A stretch of 64,000 nt of DNA from Streptomyces sp. SJL17-4 (GTDB lineage Bacteria > Actinomycetota > Actinomycetes > Streptomycetales > Streptomycetaceae), in assembly GCF_036826855.1 (NCBI RefSeq), contig NZ_CP104578.1, positions 62,001 through 126,000 on the forward strand, in the 5' to 3' direction. Shown one piece after another: positions 1 to 7,859 of this stretch. Position 1 is the stretch's first letter; every line of letters starts with the position of its first letter. The translations under genes and the position numbers were made by a program. The notes below the pieces were generated by a model that saw nothing but the letters and a program-made list of their open reading frames with translations, had not been told where the DNA came from and made no database searches.

Positions 1-74
1 AGCCGCGCACGTCTGACCCTCGTCCGACAACGTCGACTGGGCCTCGGAATCCGCCGCGGCCGAAGCTGCGCCGG

Positions 75-506
75 TCAGAACGCGAAGGCCGCCCCACCGT
101 TCAGGGTGACGCCCATGGCGCAGGTGTTGGCGAAGGTGTACTCCCACGAGGTGCGGGACCCTTCCCACACTCCGTCCACGGTGACGGTGACGGGGTCGAA
201 GTGCTGCGGGCACATGCGGTCCGGTTCCGGGGCGGCCAGCAGCCCCTCGAAGGCGCCTCCCTCAGCGGTGGCCTTGAGCTCGGCACAGGCGGCCTCCGGG
301 GCGGGATGCGTTCCGCCGGCGGTCGGCGCGCAGCTGAGCGTGACCGCGCGCTGGACGGTGGCCGTACTCGCATCGGCCCCCTTGCTGATGCTCAGCACGA
401 CGGCGGAGGGCGCGTACAGGCTTTCGGCCCGGGCTTCCGCAACACCGGCCGTGCCGACGAGACAGAGGAGAGCGGACGCGGAGACCGCAGCGAAACGGCG
501 GATCAT
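75..506 (-). CDS. SSI-family secreted subtilisin inhibitor
   Basis: 143-residue secreted serine-protease inhibitor of the Streptomyces subtilisin inhibitor (SSI) family. A Sec signal peptide covers about residues 1-26. The mature part begins near ESLYAPSAVVLSI, the SSI hallmark. Both family disulfides are present: C59-C74 in the SCAPTAGGTHPAP segment and C99-C129. The C-terminus NGGAAFAF matches the family end. The reactive loop reads RMCPQHFDPV; by alignment to SSI (MCPMVYDPV) the P1 residue is Gln101 and P1' is His102, where SSI has Met and other members Lys or Arg. The target specificity may therefore differ. Start ATG at 506. It stands alone, divergent from the hydrolase at 1006. Confidence 0.95.
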   Translation of the reverse strand: MIRRFAAVSASALLCLVGTAGVAEARAESLYAPSAVVLSISKGADASTATVQRAVTLSCAPTAGGTHPAPEAACAELKATAEGGAFEGLLAAPEPDRMCPQHFDPVTVTVDGVWEGSRTSWEYTFANTCAMGVTLNGGAAFAF

Positions 507-1005
507 GACAGGGACTCACTTTCGATTCGAAGAGTTGAGGCGGCATCTACCTTGCGATCACCGCCCCTCTTGCGCTTCGGAGTTTCGCTGACACACAGAG
601 CGATCGCATCTTCGCGGTTGCTATCCGGACACCTGCCACCACATACCGGTGATCGAAAGGATGTTCAGCAGGTCAGCGCTGGTGCCGGACGGCTTCGCCC
701 GGGGCCCGCACCCGCTCGCTCCAGCTCCTCAGCAACTGCCGGCCTGCACAGAGACGACTCAGGTTTACCGACCGGTCGTTCAGTACGACCGATTAACGAC
801 GCTCACCGGCACACGGACCGGCCGACGGCCCCCCTCGTTCCGGACCACAGGGAATGAGAGAAATGCCTTATACGGGTATGTTTCTTCAACGAGGCCGCAA
901 TCCGTCAGGCCGCTCCCCGCGTGCCGTGTCGGCGTTGCAGGCTGTCTCTTTCCGTGCATCGACCCCAAGGGTCGTCTCATCGGTACACCTGGGCGGAGGA
1001 AGTTC
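507..1005. other. Intergenic region between divergent genes
   Basis: About 500 bases between the SSI gene and the alpha/beta hydrolase. No ORF here has convincing codon usage or homology. The hydrolase frame stays open upstream to 649, but the translated stretch is low-complexity and unlike the enzyme. The only ordered element I see is the palindrome at 773-791. Confidence 0.6.
773..791. promoter_or_regulatory. Inverted repeat, TetR-type operator candidate
   Basis: Perfect 7-base arms CGGTCGT and ACGACCG separated by TCAGT. The size and ACGACCG-like arms resemble TetR-family operators. It lies 215 bases upstream of the hydrolase start and 267 bases upstream of the SSI start. No TetR gene is nearby, so the regulator would act from elsewhere. 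Confidence 0.35.
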
Positions 1006-1836
1006 GTGGGTACGGTCACTACGCAGGACGGCACCAGCATCTTCTACAAGGACTGGGGGCCGCGCGACGCCCAGCCGATCGTGTTCCATCACGGCTGGCC
1101 TCTGAGCGGCGACGACTGGGACAACCAGATGCTGTTCTTCCTGGAACACGGGTACCGCGTCATCGCCCACGACAGGCGCGGGCACGGCCGTTCCGGCCAG
1201 AGCGCGACCGGACATGAAATGGACACCTACGCGGCCGACGTGGCAGCCGTGACCGACGCGCTCGACCTCCGCGATGCCGTCCACATCGGCCATTCGACCG
1301 GGGGCGGCGAAGTCGCCCGGTACGTCGCTCGCGCCAAGCCGGGACGGGTGGCGAAGGCCGTGCTCGTCGGGGCCGTCCCGCCCGTCATGGTCAAGTCCGA
1401 CTCCAACCCTGGCGGCCTGCCGATCGAGGTGTTCGACGGCTTCCGGGCCTCGCTCGTCGCCAACCGCGCCCAGTTCTACGTCGACATTCCAGCGGGGCCG
1501 TTCTACGGCTACAACCGCCCCGGCGCCGAGGTCTCCCAGGGTGTGATCGACAACTGGTGGCGGCAGGGCATGAGCGGCGCGGCCAACGCCCACTACCACT
1601 GCATCAAGGCGTTCTCAGAAACGGACTTCACCGAGGACCTGAAGCAGATCGAGGTGCCCGTTCTGGTCGCCCACGGCACCGACGACCAGATCGTCCCCTA
1701 CGACGACTCGGCTCCGCTGTCGACGAAGCTGCTGCGCAACGGTCGGCTGAAGAGCTACGAGGGTCTCCCCCACGGCATGCTGACCACGCATCCCGACACC
1801 GTGAACCCCGACCTCCTCGCCTTCGTCAAGGAGTGA
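1006..1836 (+). CDS. Alpha/beta hydrolase, non-haem chloroperoxidase/esterase family
   Basis: 276-residue alpha/beta-hydrolase of the cofactor-free haloperoxidase (perhydrolase) family, whose members act as esterases and form peracids in acetate buffer. Visible motifs: oxyanion HHGWPLSGDDW near residue 27, strand DRRGHGRS, nucleophile elbow GHSTGGGE (Ser about 98), acid in HGTDDQIVP and catalytic His in LPHGM. GTG at 1006 is chosen because GGCGGAGGA ends 5 bases before it and the resulting length (276) is typical. The open frame extends upstream to 649 but without family similarity. Natural substrate unknown. Monocistronic, ending at a GC-rich hairpin region. Confidence 0.92.
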   Translation: MGTVTTQDGTSIFYKDWGPRDAQPIVFHHGWPLSGDDWDNQMLFFLEHGYRVIAHDRRGHGRSGQSATGHEMDTYAADVAAVTDALDLRDAVHIGHSTGGGEVARYVARAKPGRVAKAVLVGAVPPVMVKSDSNPGGLPIEVFDGFRASLVANRAQFYVDIPAGPFYGYNRPGAEVSQGVIDNWWRQGMSGAANAHYHCIKAFSETDFTEDLKQIEVPVLVAHGTDDQIVPYDDSAPLSTKLLRNGRLKSYEGLPHGMLTTHPDTVNPDLLAFVKE

Positions 1837-1887
1837 CGTCCCTCGACAGCCACCTCGCGGTGCGCCGTCCCAGGCGGGCCGGGCGGG

Positions 1888-1921
1888 CCGGGCGGACCGG
1901 GTAGCCTGTGCGGCCGCCCGG
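1888..1921. terminator. Possible bidirectional terminator
   Basis: CCGGGCGG (1888-1895) pairs with CCGCCCGG (1914-1921) inside a G/C-rich block lying between the convergent hydrolase and MpaB genes. The flanks (GGGCCGGGCGG repeats) offer alternative pairings. There is no U-tract, as is common in Streptomyces. Confidence 0.4.
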
Positions 1922-1951
1922 ACGCCCCGGGCGGCCCGGGACGTGGAGCCG

Positions 1952-2842
1952 TCAGCGTGGCTCGGCGAGCTCCTCGCGAGGCGGGAGCGCCCCCATCGCC
2001 CACCGGATCGTCCCCGTCAGCGCCCGCCCGGACAGGCGTACGAGATCCTCCGGGACATACGACGCCACGTGCAGGCCCAGCAGCACACGGGCCCACGGCG
2101 GCAGCAGACGGACCGCGTTCGAGGCCAGTACGGCGTAGGGGCCGCGGGCGACCCAGGGCAGCGGGGGCTCGCGCAGTACGAAGCGGGCCGCGTCCTGGGC
2201 CTGCGGCGTGGCGCGCAGTTCGGGACGGTAGCTCGCCAGCCGGGCCTCGAGGGCATTGCGGTCGCAGGGCGGATCGGGGACGCCGAGGGCGCGGGCCACC
2301 AGAGCGGCGTCGGCGACGTACGCGTCGCAGCCGGCGTCGTCGAGGGGGTGTGCCCCGAACCGCTGGTGTGCGCGCAGGAAGCTGTCCACCTCCGCCACGT
2401 GCACCCAGCACAGCAGATGCGGGTCGGCGGCGTGGTACGGCTCCCCACCGGCGGTGGTACCCCTGATCCGCTCGTGCACCTCGCGGACATGGTCCACGGC
2501 GCGCTGGGCGTCCTCGGCGGTGCCGTAGGTGGTGAAGGCGAGGAAGGTACTGGTGCGCTGGAGGCGTCCCCACGGATCGCCCCGGAAACCGGAGTGCGCG
2601 GCGACGGCGGCCATCGCGCGCGGGTGGAGGGACTGCAGGAGGAGCGCACTCAGGCCGCCGATGAACATCGACGCGTCCCCGTGAACCGTGCGGATGGGCC
2701 TCTCGGGGCCGAACCAGCGCGGGCCGGGGGCGCCGTGGATGCGCGCCCGGTTCTGTGCTCCGGCGGGCCCGGCGACGTGACTGAACAGGCTGGTGCCGAC
2801 CAGCTCACGCAGCCCGTGGCCCGACTTCTCGGACAGGTTCAC
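1952..2842 (-). CDS. Oxygenase MpaB family protein (DUF2236)
   Basis: 296-residue protein of the MpaB/latex-clearing-protein related DUF2236 family, haem-containing oxygenases. Recognisable family segments: WFGPERPIRTVHGDASMFIGG (about 44-64), the SALLLQSLHPRAMAAVAAHSGF block, GDPWGRLQRTSTFLAFTTYG and the HLLCWVHVAEVDSFL helix. His73 in LHPRAM and the His in WVHVA are candidate haem ligands by family analogy. No signal peptide. The substrate cannot be read from sequence. The stop faces the hydrolase stop 115 bases away. Confidence 0.88.
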   Translation of the reverse strand: MNLSEKSGHGLRELVGTSLFSHVAGPAGAQNRARIHGAPGPRWFGPERPIRTVHGDASMFIGGLSALLLQSLHPRAMAAVAAHSGFRGDPWGRLQRTSTFLAFTTYGTAEDAQRAVDHVREVHERIRGTTAGGEPYHAADPHLLCWVHVAEVDSFLRAHQRFGAHPLDDAGCDAYVADAALVARALGVPDPPCDRNALEARLASYRPELRATPQAQDAARFVLREPPLPWVARGPYAVLASNAVRLLPPWARVLLGLHVASYVPEDLVRLSGRALTGTIRWAMGALPPREELAEPR

Positions 2843-3250
2843 GCTTCCATTTTCCCGCGCGGCCGGCGGGAAGAGGAATGTCGGGCCTGGCTATGCCCCT
2901 GCAGCCGCTGCCGCGGCATGAGGCATGCCCGGCCTGGTGCGGCCCTCGGGGCCGCACCGGGTCGGTACACGGGTGACCGGGGTGCCCGCCGGAGTGTCCC
3001 GGGGCGCGCACTCTCCTCGCCGTCGGCGAGCCTCGCGTCGTGGCCGGCCGGTACGAGCTGCGGCCCCGTCGTGGACGATCTCCACGCACAGCTCGCGGGC
3101 CGCGCCGATCCGCCGGAACAGACAGGGCTCGCAGTTCGGGGATCCGGAGCCCTGGCGGGGCAAGGCCGCACCGAGTAGCCGCCGGTCCGGGCCGCAGGCG
3201 CGTGGGGGACTATGGGGATGGAACGACGGAACGCAAGGTCAGGGGCGCTC
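2843..3250. other. Intergenic region, no supported gene
   Basis: About 400 bases between the divergent MpaB and thioredoxin-like genes. A minus-strand frame at roughly 3040-3150 reads with a CxxC pair followed by a helical stretch (CEPCLFRRIGAARELCVEI), but no start with a ribosome site precedes it and its tail is low-complexity. I treat it as unsupported or a remnant. Confidence 0.4.
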
Positions 3251-3589
3251 ATGACGAAACGGGTTCACCAACCCCGTGAGGATGCGGAATTCGATTTCAT
3301 CCTCAGGATGAGCGGAGTCCCGGTCCTCGCGTACTTCACCGGGACATGGCCCAAGGCGATCGAGCCCTGCCGGGCGATGGACCTCGTCGTGGGTGGCATC
3401 GCCGACGAGTACGCGGGCCGTCTGTTGGCCGTCCGCACCGACATCACGCGGTGTCCGGCCGCAACCGAGCGATACGGGATCACCGGAGCCCCTTCCTGCG
3501 TCCTGCTGCGGGAGGGAGAAGCGGTGGCGCACCAGGCGGGGCCCATGACCCTCGCCGAGGTACGGGGACTCCTGGACGGTCACGTCTGA
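3251..3589 (+). CDS. Thioredoxin-like protein lacking the CxxC pair
   Basis: 112-residue thioredoxin-fold protein. The fold is visible as VPVLAYFTGTW (strand 2 plus Trp33), the DLVVGGIADEYAGRLLAVRTDITRCP segment, the cis-Pro loop YGITGAPSCVLL and a C-terminal helix. The active site is altered: instead of WCGPCK it reads W33-PKAIEP-C40-R, so only the second, resolving Cys remains. Extra Cys residues occur near the cis-Pro loop. A normal dithiol reductase reaction is therefore unlikely; a binding or monothiol role is possible. ATG 3251 follows AGGGG; an upstream ATG at 3212 is an alternative. Monocistronic. Confidence 0.75.
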   Translation: MTKRVHQPREDAEFDFILRMSGVPVLAYFTGTWPKAIEPCRAMDLVVGGIADEYAGRLLAVRTDITRCPAATERYGITGAPSCVLLREGEAVAHQAGPMTLAEVRGLLDGHV

Positions 3590-3964
3590 GCGCCCGCCGC
3601 TGCCTGCGGCGCCCCGGTGTCGACCACTCTTCCGCTCCGGAGGCCGCACCGCCCTCATCTCCACCGGCTCACCGGGCGCCGGATCGGACAGGGGGACTTC
3701 CCGCAGGTGAGGAGGTACGGCCGTACGCGGTCGTAACCTTTGAGCAGGATCTGTGGAACGCCCGGGAAGCCGTTCCCCTGGGGCACTCGGACCCGTCCCA
3801 CCGGATCGAGCGGAGGGCCGTGCGGTGCGACACAACCTGTCCATGGGCGCGGTCATCGCCTGAGGCGACGGCGCATGTCTTGACCGCGAGGTCGCGTCGC
3901 TGCCGAGCGTGTCGCTTGGATCCTGCCCAGGGTCGGCACGTCTCGCATCTTCCCGTACGCGGGA
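3590..3964. other. Intergenic region, nothing recognised
   Basis: About 375 bases between the convergent thioredoxin-like and Rieske genes. Open frames are shadows without ribosome sites or family similarity. I see no strong hairpin or RNA motif. Confidence 0.5.
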
Positions 3965-5170
3965 CTATCCCTGCCCAGCCGGCCCGTCGGACGCGGGCCT
4001 TGGGCTTTCCGCGAAGCCGTTGAGGCTCGTCGGTGCCCCCCACGACCCGGCCCTGCCGGGGTCCAAGGGCACACCGTTGGTGCGCAGGACGTCGCGGAGG
4101 TCAAGGATCAGGGGAAACACCTCCTGGTTCCAGTCCTCGCCCTGCTCGTCCCATGCCCGCTGCTCGGCCTCGACCGCCATCCGGTCCTGGGCGAACACCC
4201 GCTCGGTGAAGCGACGGATCAGCGGCCACGCCAGGTGGATCACCCCGGGGATCGGCGGCTTCGCGATCATCAGGAGGCCGTAGGCGTGGTTCGTGCGCTG
4301 TTCGGCATCCTCCGGCACGTAGGCGGCCCAGAGCGAGAACGCCGGAAGTTCGGCGCCGTCGGGGATCGCCTGCAGCGTCTGGTACGGGTACTCGGTGCGA
4401 ATGGTGATGACGTCGGGTGTCTGCCGCCCGCCGATTCCCTCGGCGGAGAGCAGGCCGGCACCGCGGTCCTTCCGGCCGCCTGCCGGGACGAAGAGGTAGC
4501 GGGCCTCGACGAACCGCGGACCGGTCTCGTACCCCAGCAGCTTGGGCTGGATCTTGCCCAGCACTCCCCGGTGCAGAAACTGGTGGTTCATGTCGAGGAG
4601 GTTCTCGTGCATGAACGAGTAGTGGCACTTCACGGTGCGGGAGAACGTCATGGTCCGGTGGGTGGCCGCGTCGAACTCCGGCAGTGACGGGAACGGCGCC
4701 GTATCGGCCCTCTCCGGGTCGCCCGGGAAGACGAACACCAGGCCGAACGCCTCGCGGACCGGGTACGACCGCACACCGCGCGGAGGCCGCTTGCAGCCCT
4801 TGGGCAGGTACGGGATCTGCGAGATGCGACCGTTGCCTCGGTAGGTCCATGCGTGGTAGCAGCAACGCAGTGCGTCCCCCTCCACGACGCCCAGGCTCAG
4901 CGGCACCTGACGGTGCGCGCACCGGTCCTCCAAGGCGTACACCCTGCCACTCCGGCCGCGGTACAGAGCGATCCGCTCGCCGGCGATGACGGCGGCATGC
5001 GTGCGCTCCTTCCGTACGGCCCGGGAGACGGCCACCGGATACCAGAAATTCGGGTCGATCCCGATGAGCCGCAGGTCAGTGGGGGCTTCGCGGTCGTCAT
5101 GGTCCGGCCGTGGACGGAACCCCGCTGGTCGGTCGACGGGGACACGGTCCCCGGGGCGGACCTCTGTCAT
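3965..5170 (-). CDS. Rieske [2Fe-2S] aromatic-ring-type oxygenase
   Basis: 401-residue terminal oxygenase. Rieske cluster ligands are C84-A-H86 and C103-x2-H106 (EDRCAHRQVPLSLGVVEGDA, then RCCYHAW). The mononuclear iron site is in the HENLLDMNHQFLHRG segment (two His, with Asp further on). Domain order and length fit the pheophorbide-a-oxygenase/vanillate-demethylase-like monooxygenases rather than two-subunit dioxygenases. No ferredoxin or reductase gene is adjacent, so electrons must come from elsewhere. ATG 5170 is chosen because AAGGGAG lies about 8 bases upstream. Substrate unknown. Confidence 0.9.
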   Translation of the reverse strand: MTEVRPGDRVPVDRPAGFRPRPDHDDREAPTDLRLIGIDPNFWYPVAVSRAVRKERTHAAVIAGERIALYRGRSGRVYALEDRCAHRQVPLSLGVVEGDALRCCYHAWTYRGNGRISQIPYLPKGCKRPPRGVRSYPVREAFGLVFVFPGDPERADTAPFPSLPEFDAATHRTMTFSRTVKCHYSFMHENLLDMNHQFLHRGVLGKIQPKLLGYETGPRFVEARYLFVPAGGRKDRGAGLLSAEGIGGRQTPDVITIRTEYPYQTLQAIPDGAELPAFSLWAAYVPEDAEQRTNHAYGLLMIAKPPIPGVIHLAWPLIRRFTERVFAQDRMAVEAEQRAWDEQGEDWNQEVFPLILDLRDVLRTNGVPLDPGRAGSWGAPTSLNGFAESPRPASDGPAGQG

Positions 5171-5293
5171 GTACTGCTCCCTTGCAGTCGGGCCGGGAGG
5201 ACGCGGCCACCCGAACGGCCGGGGGTCACGTGCTGGGTGCACGGACGCGATGCGGCGGGATGCCCCCGGCCGAGCCGCTTCAGCGGCTGTCGA

Positions 5294-5512
5294 TCAGCAG
5301 GACTCCCTTTCCACGGTGGCCGGGGGCAGAGCGAACGGCAACCGCGGCGATCTGTGTCGGCCGGCGAGGGTGACGACGAGGACCAGGAGCAGGAGCAGGA
5401 CGACGCTCAGGCCGGCGCCTGGGGCGTGTGTCGGACGTGCCCTGGGTCGGCCGGTGTGAGTGCGCGGGGGCGGGGCTATCGGAGCGAGCACGTGGCGTCG
5501 CCCTGCGGGCAC
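5294..5512 (-). CDS. Possible small single-TM protein downstream of XRE regulator
   Basis: Candidate 72-residue ORF beginning GTG one base after the stop of the XRE gene, with AGGCGG about 5 bases upstream. It has an Arg/Pro-rich N-terminus, one strongly hydrophobic helix (LSVVLLLLLVLVVTLAG) and a short basic tail. Placement suggests a third gene of the DUF2975-XRE operon. The opposite strand of the hydrophobic stretch is a simple GAGCAG repeat, so the helix could be accidental. Confidence 0.3.
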   Translation of the reverse strand: MPAGRRHVLAPIAPPPRTHTGRPRARPTHAPGAGLSVVLLLLLVLVVTLAGRHRSPRLPFALPPATVERESC

Positions 5513-5513
5513 G

Positions 5514-5735
5514 TCATCCGCCTGCGGCGTCCTCGGCCTCCCAGCGCAGCAGGTCACCCGGTTGACACTCCAGCACGTCGCAGAGCGAGGCGAGCGTCGC
5601 GAACCGGACGGCCTTGGCGCGGCCGTTCTTGAGTACCGCCAGATTGGCGGGCGTGATCCCCACGCGGCCGGCGAGCTCGCCCACGGACATTTTCCGCTTG
5701 GCCAGCATCACATCGATGTCGACGACGATCGGCAT
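5514..5735 (-). CDS. XRE (Cro/CI)-type HTH regulator, YozG-like
   Basis: 73-residue helix-turn-helix protein of the short YozG-like type, consisting of one DNA-binding domain: MSVGELAGRVGITPANLAVLKNGRAKAVRFATLASLCDVLECQPGDLL. Recognition helix about ITPANLAVLKNG. It overlaps the DUF2975 gene by one base (TGATG), indicating translational coupling. Such pairs usually consist of a membrane protein that controls the small regulator. A likely operator is the palindrome at 6266-6282 upstream of the operon. Confidence 0.85.
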   Translation of the reverse strand: MPIVVDIDVMLAKRKMSVGELAGRVGITPANLAVLKNGRAKAVRFATLASLCDVLECQPGDLLRWEAEDAAGG

Positions 5736-6226
5736 CAGATGACCTCGTCCAGCTCGGCCTGCATCCGCGCCGCTTCGACATCGCGCTCGACGGCCTGGGC
5801 GAGCAGCATCCGCAGGACGAGCACGATCAGCGCGACCCCCAGGATGGCCACGCCGATCCCGCCCATGATGACGGTGACGCCCGGGTCGTCGCGTTGGCCC
5901 GGCGCGTTGAGGACGGTCACCGTGAACCACATGAGGGCAGCCGCGACGATCGCGCCGATCACACCGTCCACGTACCGGAAGGCCGCGTGAGAGAACACCG
6001 TTCCACGTCGCACCATCGCCACCAGCCGCCATACACACACCAGAGCGACCTGCGCCGACACCATCCCCAGGAACACGATCACCCGCAGCGCGGTCAGTGG
6101 GAGCGACCCGTCCTCCGGGTCGCGCCCACTGACCAGCACCCACACCATCAACGCCTGCACGAACACGGTGCCGGCGAGCACCACCGCGAGCACGGTGCGC
6201 AACGCACGCACTGCCAGCTTTCCCAT
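5735..6226 (-). CDS. DUF2975 membrane protein
   Basis: 163-residue integral membrane protein with four predicted TM helices (about 9-31, 47-70, 91-111 and 122-145), matching DUF2975. The cytoplasmic C-terminus is acidic (ERDVEAARMQAELDEVI). ATG 6226 is preferred to the in-frame GTG at 6238 because GAGGGTGG sits just before it. It is co-transcribed with the XRE gene (one-base overlap). Such proteins are thought to sense a membrane or extracellular signal and tether or modulate the partner regulator; that role is inferred from context. Confidence 0.85.
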   Translation of the reverse strand: MGKLAVRALRTVLAVVLAGTVFVQALMVWVLVSGRDPEDGSLPLTALRVIVFLGMVSAQVALVCVWRLVAMVRRGTVFSHAAFRYVDGVIGAIVAAALMWFTVTVLNAPGQRDDPGVTVIMGGIGVAILGVALIVLVLRMLLAQAVERDVEAARMQAELDEVI

Positions 6227-6265
6227 GACCACCCTCACGTCATCGCATCGACTTTCGATTGGAAA

Positions 6266-6282
6266 CTATCGAATCTCGATAG
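6266..6282. promoter_or_regulatory. Perfect palindrome upstream of DUF2975-XRE operon
   Basis: CTATCGA-ATC-TCGATAG: 7-base arms with a 3-base spacer, 40-56 bases upstream of the DUF2975 ATG, where a promoter core would lie. It is AT-rich compared with its surroundings. A natural candidate for autoregulation by the XRE protein. Confidence 0.55.
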
Positions 6283-6512
6283 GTTCAGCAAGAGGCGGCG
6301 GCACGGGAGCCCGTGACTGGCGCCTGGCGGGGGTGGGGCGCAGCACTGGAGGGGATCGCGGATGTCATGTCGTCCGCAGACCGTCACCTGACGGGCACGC
6401 GAGAGGCCCGCACCAGGATTCTCAGAAGTCGAAGCGATCCGATCGATCCTGCGCAAAGCTTGCCCCGCAGGGGGCTTGATCCCGCTCGCAATACCTACTC
6501 ATTGGGGAAAAA

Positions 6513-6869
6513 GTGAACTGGTACCTCGAAGTTCTCAAGAAATACGTGGTGTTCAGTGGACGTGCGCGCCGCAAGGAACACTGGATGTTCTTCCTGATCA
6601 ACATCATCGCGGTGGTCGTCGTCGTGACGGTCGACCTCGCGATCGGCACCTTCCCGCTGCTCTACCCGATCTACTTCCTGGCCGTGCTCCTGCCGCACCT
6701 GGGCGTGACCGTCCGGCGCCTGCACGACACCGGGCGCTCCGGCTGGTCGGCCCTCTTCGCCCTGATCCCGCTGGTCGGCGGCGTCATCCTGATCGTCTTA
6801 CTCGCCACCGAAGGCGAGCGGCAGGACAACGCCTACGGTCCCAACCCGAAGACGGCCGCCGCCTACTGA
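6513..6869 (+). CDS. DUF805 membrane protein with a TTA codon
   Basis: 118-residue DUF805 protein. The N-terminal amphipathic motif MNWYLEVLKKYVVFSGRARRKEHW precedes three to four TM helices, and the family signature RRLHDTGRSGW is present. Function unknown; related proteins are small inner-membrane proteins. Start GTG 6513 after GGGG. Codon 96 (6798-6800) is TTA, the rare leucine codon read by the bldA tRNA in Streptomyces, so full expression may be limited to late growth. Monocistronic. Confidence 0.88.
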   Translation: MNWYLEVLKKYVVFSGRARRKEHWMFFLINIIAVVVVVTVDLAIGTFPLLYPIYFLAVLLPHLGVTVRRLHDTGRSGWSALFALIPLVGGVILIVLLATEGERQDNAYGPNPKTAAAY

Positions 6870-6955
6870 CGGTCCGTCCCCTTGCGCCGAAACCCCCGGT
6901 AGGCCCCCTTCCTGGGGTTTCGCGCATGCAGAGATGCAGCTCAGGTCAGCGGTCG

Positions 6956-7600
6956 TCAACTGGAGGAAGGTGCCACTTCGTGCGGCGGTTCGTCGGCAGG
7001 TGAGCGGCTTCCTCCGACGGAGGCGACCAATGCGTCTGCCACGATCGCCGCATCCGCCTCTGCCACGTCTGCCGGGTACTCCGGCAGCAGGTCGTCCCAG
7101 ACGGGCATCCATGAGCCGTACAGCTGGGTCTGTCCCTCTGGCCGGGCGAAGAACCAGATGTGCAGATGGGCGCCTCCGTCCCCGATGCGGTAGACGTGGG
7201 CTCGCGAGATGTGGGGCAGGGCCTGCACGTGGCGGACGATGTGGGTGGACAGGACCCCCAACTCGGCTGCCAGTTCGTCGGGCAGGTCCGCCATGTCGTA
7301 GTGCTCGATCGGGTGCAGCATGAGCACCAGCGGCACACCGACTCCGGTGATCCGGGTGAGCCGCCAGCGGGCGTTGAACCAGATCCCGTCGCCTCGGTCG
7401 CGGCACGCGTCGCAGTTCGACGGGTCCTCGCCGTGTCGCGGCGGCTCGGGCAGAACCGGAGGGCGCAGGGGTGAGACGCGCAGTCCGTCCGCTTCGAAGG
7501 GGCTGATGGTCCACCCCGTCATGCGCGCGAGCGGGAGCCGACGCTCACCGTCGGCAGCGGCGAGCGCGTGGTCGTAGAACTCGTCAGGTCGCAGGGCCAT
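6956..7600 (-). CDS. HIT-like domain protein
   Basis: 214-residue protein with a HIT-like core: strand GVGVPLVLMLHPIEHYDMADLP and the motif GAHLHIWFFARPEG, in which HLH corresponds to the histidine-triad nucleotide-binding motif. An N-terminal CxxC (NCDACRDRGDGIWF) may bind zinc. HIT proteins hydrolyse or transfer nucleotides; here only part of the triad is clear, so activity is uncertain. ATG 7600 gives MALRPDEFYDHAL; no clear ribosome site is present and the mRNA may be leaderless. Confidence 0.7.
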   Translation of the reverse strand: MALRPDEFYDHALAAADGERRLPLARMTGWTISPFEADGLRVSPLRPPVLPEPPRHGEDPSNCDACRDRGDGIWFNARWRLTRITGVGVPLVLMLHPIEHYDMADLPDELAAELGVLSTHIVRHVQALPHISRAHVYRIGDGGAHLHIWFFARPEGQTQLYGSWMPVWDDLLPEYPADVAEADAAIVADALVASVGGSRSPADEPPHEVAPSSS

Positions 7601-7859
7601 GATGCGAAGACTAGTTCGACATCGACGCCCCCTGAGGCCCGGGGGTGAGTCGGCTCCTCCCGGTCGATTCACCCAGGCTGCGGCATCTTCGCGTCGACGG
7701 CTCGGCTGCTTCACGGGCGACTCCCCTTTGTTCGGGGCGCGTTCCTGAGGTGTCGCGGCCGTAGTGCGTTCGGCTGCCCTCTTTCGTGGGGAACCGGCCG
7801 TGGCCAGAATCTGTCCATGTGAGGGGGATGGGTCGGCCGCGGCGTCGAGGGGGATGGAC

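Noticed and set aside
649..1005. Upstream extension of the hydrolase frame by 119 codons
   Set aside because: No family similarity, low-complexity composition, and a good ribosome site decides for GTG 1006.
2891..3163. Minus-strand Cys-containing 90-codon ORF between MpaB and the thioredoxin-like gene
   Set aside because: No ribosome site, low-complexity tail and no recognised family.
1943..3178. Long plus-strand open frame (411 codons) opposite MpaB
   Set aside because: It is antisense to a clear DUF2236 gene; long shadow frames are normal in high-GC DNA.
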